64,000 nucleotides of DNA from Datisca glomerata (taxonomy: Eukaryota > Streptophyta > Magnoliopsida > Cucurbitales > Datiscaceae): the NCBI GenBank assembly GCA_003255025.1, contig QANY01009128.1, positions 317,536 through 381,535 on the forward strand, read 5' to 3'. Shown one piece after another: positions 59,089-64,000 of this stretch. The translations under genes and the position numbers were made by a program. Under the pieces are notes generated by a model, which had not been told where the DNA came from, made no database searches, and was given only the letters and a program-made list of their open reading frames with translations. Position 1 is the stretch's first letter. Each line of letters begins with the position of its first letter.

Positions 59089-59883
59089 ATGATTATGATA
59101 ATCATTCAAGATTTTGATTTCACAACAATGGCTCTTGTAAATTCAGGAGCAGATTTAAATTGTATGCAGGAAGGACTAGTTCCTTCGGAGTACTTTAAGA
59201 AGACAAAAGAGTCTCTGTCTTTTGCCAATGGTACCCGAATGCATATTAATTATGAAATACCCACAGTCCATATATGCCAAGACAATGTACGTTTTAAAAT
59301 ATCATTTGTCTTAGTAAAAAATGTGACTGACAAAATTATCCTAGGTCTACCATTCATTGCTCTGCTATATCCATTTTCAACAGAGTATGATGGAATAATT
59401 ATCTATGTCATTAATAAACCTATAAAATTGAAATTCCTCTCTTTTCCTCGTAATGAAAATTTAAAAACTCTAAAAGAAAAATCAATCTTTAATTCAATAA
59501 ATCTCATTTCTTATAAAGAAAAACAATTATGTTTTTTACAAGATGAATTAAAATTCAATAGAATTGAAGAACAGCTTCAGAGTTCTATTCTTCAAAACAA
59601 AATTAAAATATTCGAACAAAAAATCTGTAAAGAATTATGTTCTGATATTCCCAATCCTTTTTGGCACAGAAAGCAACATACTATCAGTCATCCTTATATT
59701 AAGGGATTTGATGAGAAGGATATTCCGACAAAGGCAATGCCAATTCAGATGAATTCGAAAATGCTTGAGTTCTGTAAAAAAAAAATTACAGAACTTCTCA
59801 ATAAGAATATTATTAGAAGAAGCAAATCTTCTTGGTCTTGCTCAGCCTTTTATGTCCAGAAGGTCAGTGAAATCGAACGATGA
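59089..59883 (+). pseudogene. Viral aspartic protease to reverse transcriptase start
   Basis: A 264-codon open stretch. The protease site near residue 18 reads NSGAD, so the catalytic Asp is lost. KIILGLPFI matches the second conserved part of the fold. The C-terminal quarter enters the reverse transcriptase (HPYIKGF, IIRRSKSSWS), and a stop follows at 59881. Confidence 0.8.
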
Positions 59884-60598
59884 GTTCCTCTTTTAGTAAT
59901 CAATTATAAGCCCCTTAATAATGTTTTAGAATGGATAAGATATCTAATACCAAACAAAATGGATTTAATAAATAGACTTGGAGATGTAGTAGTATTCTCT
60001 AAATTCGATATGAAATCTGGATTTTGGCAAATCTAGATAAATGAAAGTGATAAATATAAAACAACATTTGTAACTCCATTTGGCCATTATGAGTGGAATG
60101 TAATGTTTTTTTGCCTTAAAAATGCTCCTAGTGAATTTCAAAACATAATGAATGAAATCTCTAATCAATTTACTGATTTCTCAATTGTTTACATTGATTA
60201 TGTACTTTTTTTTTCAAAAATAATAGAACAACATTGGAGACACCTTGAATCATTTGTTAGGATTATAAAACAAAATGGTCTAGTTATCTCTGCAAGTAAA
60301 ATTAAATTATTTCAATCTAAGGTTAAATTCTTAAGATTCGAGATACACCATTCTATAATTAAGCCAATTGACAGAGTAATAAAATTTGCTGACAAATTTT
60401 CCAATGAAATTTTAGACAGAACACAATTGCAAAGATTTCTAGGATCTTTAAATTACATATCTGATTTTTACAATAAAATGAGAATTGATTGTAAGCCTCT
60501 CATTGACAAGCTTAAAAGAATCCTCCTCCTTGGACAACCGTCCATACTGATTTCATCAAAAAAATTAAAACTCATGTTAAGACACTTCCTTGTCTTAA
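59884..60598 (+). pseudogene. Viral reverse transcriptase, interrupted
   Basis: It contains FDMKSGFWQI with a stop right after, FVTPFGHYEWNVM, and the active-site box near 60195 as YIDY, where a second Asp is expected. 60103-60603 is open but shifts frame near 60520. The copy breaks off before RNase H. Confidence 0.8.
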
Positions 60599-60604
60599 CA
60601 TGAG
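60571..60604. repeat. Perfect 14-bp inverted repeat at the virus-copia junction
   Basis: CTCATGTTAAGACA (60571-60584) and its exact reverse complement (60591-60604) flank a 6-base loop, CTTCCT. The left arm and loop are viral; the right arm spans the point where copia sequence starts. Confidence 0.9.
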
Positions 60605-61442
60605 TACCAGAGATGACAAGGCAGAGGCACTAGCCATGGCGACCCGCGGCTCCCTCCGAAACCCTAACTCTAAGGAAGGGGGAAGGCACCGCGGACAGCC
60701 AGACGAGCCGGTGAAATGCAGTCACTGCCGAAGGGAAGGGCACACCCACGACCGGTGCTGGAACCTGCACCCTCATCTCCGGCAGAACCAGAGAAAGTTC
60801 CAGAACGAGCGAGGGAGCTGCGCGAAGAGTGACGAGCGAGGAGGCTCCGCGAAAACATTTCCCTTTTATACCGAGGGTTTCAACGGAGCGGGTCACGGGT
60901 CAGGACCCGACCCAGACCGCAGGGCACACAAGACAGGCGGACCCGGTTCGGGTAATGGATACCGACCCGACCGAATGGAAGAAATAGACAGATCCAGATC
61001 CATTAGAGCAGACCTGCACCCAGACAACAACGCACATATGGCTACACTGCTCAAACAATTCGGAGAATTTTTACGCGATACCTCAGGTTCATCCATTTGC
61101 AATACTGTCAATTATTTTTTTAAATCTGCAAATTTTTGTCATAACTTAGAACACTGGGTAATAGACTCTGGTGCCTCCGACCACATGACTCATAACACAA
61201 AAAATCTACACAGTCTCACTAAATTAGAAAAACCACAACACGTGACGGTAGCCAATGGAAATAAAGTTCCAATTTTTGGCATAGGGTCCACCACACTCTT
61301 CACAAAAACCATTAACAACGTACTTTGTCTACCCAATTTTAACTCCAATCTCCTATCCGTCAGTCAAATAACCAAAGACTTAAACTGCAATGTTACTTTT
61401 TCACCTGACAAAGTAATTTTTAGGATCGAGTCACCGGGATGA
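60600..61442 (+). pseudogene. Copia gag C-terminus and protease
   Basis: A 280-codon frame. A CCHC knuckle CSHCRREGHTHDRCW is near residues 40-54. An Arg/Gly/Asp-rich linker follows, then the protease with an intact WVIDSGASDHMT site near residue 187 and LLSVSQ further on. The G+C-rich first 450 bases contrast with the AT-rich viral sequence before them. It stops at 61440, before the integrase. Confidence 0.85.
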
Positions 61443-61500
61443 AGATTGGTGAAGGAAAATTTAGAAACGGTCTGTACTAATTAGAAGATACCGACAAAAC

Positions 61501-62126
61501 ATGCCTGGCCACCTCCAGTACAGTACAAAAGACAAAATATTACATTGGAGATTCGGTCATCCCTCCGACAAAATCCTAAACAAATTACTTGGTTGTAATT
61601 CAGACTCTAGCAGTTGCTCAGTCTGCAAACTCTCAAAACAAACCAGGTTACTCTTTCCACTATCTAGTAGTACGACAAAACGATGTTTTGAATTAATTCA
61701 TTCTGATGTTTGGGGACCTGCCCCAGTTGACTCATATAATAAATTCAAATATTTTGTTACATTTATTGATGATTTCTCTCGCACCACATGGTTATATCTT
61801 TTGAAATAAAAAAATGAAGTCTTCAGTAGTTTTCAAGAGTTCAACAATTTAGTTGAAACTCAATTTGAAACAACCATAAAAATCTTTAGGTCTGATAATG
61901 GAACCGAGTATACTAACAACACCTTTTTTGAGTTTTTTAAACAAAAGGGTATACGACATCAAACCACCTGTATCCACACCCCACAACAAAACGGTGTCTC
62001 AGAATGCAAAAACTGACACCTTTTTGAAATGACTAGGTCTCTCCTCCTCCAAAACAACGTACCCAAAAGATACTGGTCAATCGATTACCAGCAACTTACC
62101 TTATCAATCGACTACCCAATGTAAAA
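61501..62126 (+). pseudogene. Copia integrase, N-terminus and core
   Basis: The GAG-pre-integrase segment has LHWRFGHPSD and CSVCKLSKQ (H-C-C finger). The core begins ELIHSDVWGP and FVTFIDDFSRTTWLYLLK and is then cut by a stop at 61807-61809. Beyond it, SDNGTEYTN and TPQQNGVSE are readable, with further stops near 62012 and 62122. Confidence 0.85.
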
Positions 62127-63341
62127 TTGCATCTGAAATGCCCTCTAAAAATTCCCAAGGGTAGGAAAATTAATCTTGATCACATACGAGTATTCGGATG
62201 TACATGCTACGTACACATTCCAAGACTTGATAAATTGGACAAAACCTCAGTCAAAGCCCTATTTTTGGGGTATTCCGCTAAAAAAAAGGGGTATAAGTGC
62301 TACGACCCAATAAACCATAAACTCTACATCTCGCGCGACGTACAATTTTTAGAACTAGAATCCTATTACCCAAAGGACTCCGACAATCATAACCACCACC
62401 AAACGTTTCCGCTACCTAACAGTATTATTTCCTCCGATATCATAAGACAGGAACATGATACCACATCAACCGCGCCTGAGACAACTACCTCAGGGGGAGC
62501 AACTGATGAGGCAGTTGTCACTGATGAAGCAGTAATCGTAAGAAGATCAACAAGGAAAACTCAACCCCCAACAAGATTAAAAGACTACGTGTCCCATCAG
62601 GTTCTATACCCTATCCAAAATTTTCTATCTTATGATAATATCTCTAACATCCACAGGGCATACTTGGGAAAAATTGATGAAACAGTTGAGCCAAAGACCC
62701 ATCAAGAAGCCCAACTCGACCCCAAATGGAGAAAGGCGATGAATGAAGAACTTCTAGCCTTGGAAAAGAATGAAACTTGGGACATAATCCCACTACCCAA
62801 CGGGAAGAAACCCGTAGGATGTAAATGGGTCTACAAGACCAAATATAACAGCAACGACTCTATCGAAAGATATAAAGCCCAACTAGTTGCCAAAGGCTTT
62901 ACTCAGACATATGGAGTGGATTACCCGGAGACGTTCGCTCCAGTGGCAAAAATGAACACAATCCGAGTGTTACTATCCGTTGCCACCAACTTCAACTGGG
63001 AACTATATCAAATGGATGTAAAGAACGCATTCCTCCAAGGAAATCTGGAAGAAGAAGTATATATGTCCCTACCTCCAGGACACGAGAAAGCAACGCACCC
63101 ATCTCTGGTATGTAGATTAAAGAAGGCTATCTACGGCCTGAAACAGTCACCAAGGGTATGGTATGGAAAATTAAGCCTGTCTCTTTTAAAAATTAACTTT
63201 GTCAAAAGAACGGCTGACTCATCTATGTTCGTCAAACACACGAACAACTCCACCACCATCGTTTTAGTCTACGTAGATGATATTATCATCACCAGAAATA
63301 ACCACAATGAAATATGGAATGTTCAAAAATTTCTAAAATGA
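62127..63341 (+). pseudogene. Copia integrase C-terminus and reverse transcriptase
   Basis: A 404-codon open frame. IRVFGCTCYVHIP and ALFLGYSAKKKGYKCY are the integrase end. A polar linker follows, with the reverse transcriptase from about residue 195: WKWVYKTK-type CKWVYKTKYN, RLVAKG-like AQLVAKGFTQTYGVDY, FAPVAK, QMDVKNAFLQG, AIYGLKQSPRVWY and an intact LVYVDDIII box near residue 384. It stops at 63339-63341. Confidence 0.9.
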
Positions 63342-64000
63342 GAGTTTGATATTAAAGATCTAGGAAAACTGAAGTACTTCCTAGGGATAGAAATAGCTCA
63401 CTCGAAAAAGAGATTATTTCTATCTCAAAGAAAATATATCTTAGACTCGTTAAAAGAAACAGGTATGATAGGGGTAAAACCTGCTAGCACACCAATGAAA
63501 ACTAACATGAAAATAGGACTGAATGATAGCAAACCAATAATTGATATAGGCCAATATCAGAGACTAGTAGGAAAATAATTTATCTAACGGTTACAAGACC
63601 AGATATCACTTTTACAGTTAGTGTTATCAGTCAAATCACCAGGCAGCCGCAGAAAGGATACTCAGATACCTTAAAGGAACACCCGACCAAGGGATATGGA
63701 TGAAGAGAACCGGGGAAAACTCCGTAGTTGGATACACTGATGCTGACTGGGCAGGTAATTATGATAGAAAATCTACAACTGGCTTCTGTGTCTTTGTAGG
63801 TGGAAATCTAGTAACCTGGAAGAGCAAGAAACAAAATGTTGTAGTAAGGTCAAGTGCAGAGGCAAAATACAGAGCCATGGCTTCCACTGTTAGTGAAATC
63901 ACATGGATTAGACATTTCCTTCAAGACATGAAGGTCGAGATAAGAAAACCGATAAAGATGCACTGTGACAACCAAGCAGCACGTCATATTGCAATGAACC
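63342..64000 (+). pseudogene. Copia reverse transcriptase end and RNase H, cut by window edge
   Basis: In frame after the stop: EFDIKDLGKLKYFLGIEIAH, ILDSLKETGM and QYQRLVG with a stop and frameshift near 63577. RNase H then follows with GYTDADWAG, RKSTTGFCVFVGGNLVTWKS and SSAEAKYRAM, ending at the window edge within the CDNQAA region. Confidence 0.85.

Larger units (their letters stand above)
55538..60598 (+). pseudogene. Endogenous plant pararetrovirus (caulimovirid), decayed and truncated
   Basis: The coding order is movement protein, coat protein with zinc knuckle, aspartic protease, then reverse transcriptase, as in Petuvirus/Florendovirus-type members that carry one long polyprotein. 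Stops and frameshifts interrupt every domain. At least three key residues are changed: one Cys of the zinc knuckle, the catalytic Asp of the protease and one Asp of the reverse transcriptase YxDD box. RNase H is missing; the copy ends at 60598 where copia sequence begins. It is therefore an inactive fossil. Genus assignment is inferred from domain order and motif style only. Confidence 0.85.
60600..64000 (+). mobile_element. Ty1-copia retrotransposon, 5'-truncated, runs off the window
   Basis: The domain order gag knuckle, protease, integrase, reverse transcriptase, RNase H is typical of Ty1-copia. There is no 5' LTR and the start of gag is missing; the sequence begins in gag at the viral junction. 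The open frame is broken by stops near 61440, 61809, 62012, 63341 and 63577 and by frameshifts. The 3' end and LTR lie beyond 64000. Decay is moderate, less than in the viral copy beside it. Confidence 0.92.

Noticed and set aside
1..64000. tRNA genes
   Set aside because: I looked for cloverleaf-type stretches with B-box words and saw none I could support. Short Met-tRNA complements at 22909 and 55538 are primer sites, not tRNA genes.

Overview
The window is nuclear DNA from a flowering plant, most likely a eudicot. It is AT-rich, with spliced plant genes and a dense, nested layer of transposable elements: Ty1-copia, Ty3-gypsy, L1-type LINE, MULE-like, hAT-like and Helitron-like elements, plus an endogenous pararetrovirus. 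There is nothing bacterial, and I see no tRNA gene or CRISPR array. A short plastid 23S rRNA fragment is embedded in one transposon. The species cannot be named from the sequence.

Layout. 1-1850: repeat-rich flank. 1942-5803 (-): an intact 13-exon gene for a SIP1-type glycoside hydrolase family 36 protein (probable galactinol-sucrose galactosyltransferase / alkaline alpha-galactosidase), with a TATA box at 5961-5970. 6636-20365: copies of one repeat family. Each has a shared terminus, a CT-rich gene-like leader and degenerate 18-bp minisatellites, interleaved with other arrays, two of which are inverted relatives (11210-12225 and 14990-16005). 20540-23120 (-): decayed copia element. 24154-30337: complete LTR retrotransposon (TATAC target duplication) without recognisable gag-pol and filled with tandem repeats. 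30831-33706: head-to-tail string of Helitron-like ends. 34760-36060: decayed gypsy integrase. 36460-38910: inverted copy of the first repeat family, flanked by a direct repeat of about 730 bp. 40278-41109: hAT-like element. 41128-44336: MULE-like element with 9-bp target duplication, carrying more than 30 short perfect or near-perfect palindromes. 46780-48730 (-): LINE reverse transcriptase split by a small DNA element.

50101-50577 (+): a small plastid-type DnaJ protein. 52008-52235 (+): a 75-residue one-pass membrane peptide. 52900-54755 (-): 3' half of a gypsy element. 55538-60598 (+): a decayed caulimovirid copy (movement, coat, protease and reverse transcriptase regions, all interrupted). 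60600-64000 (+): copia pol running off the window, joined to the viral copy at a perfect 14-bp inverted repeat.

Only three host genes look functional: the SIP1-like gene, the DnaJ gene and the small membrane peptide. They are unrelated single genes with their own promoters. The most unusual structure is the palindrome-filled MULE-like element at 41128-44336.
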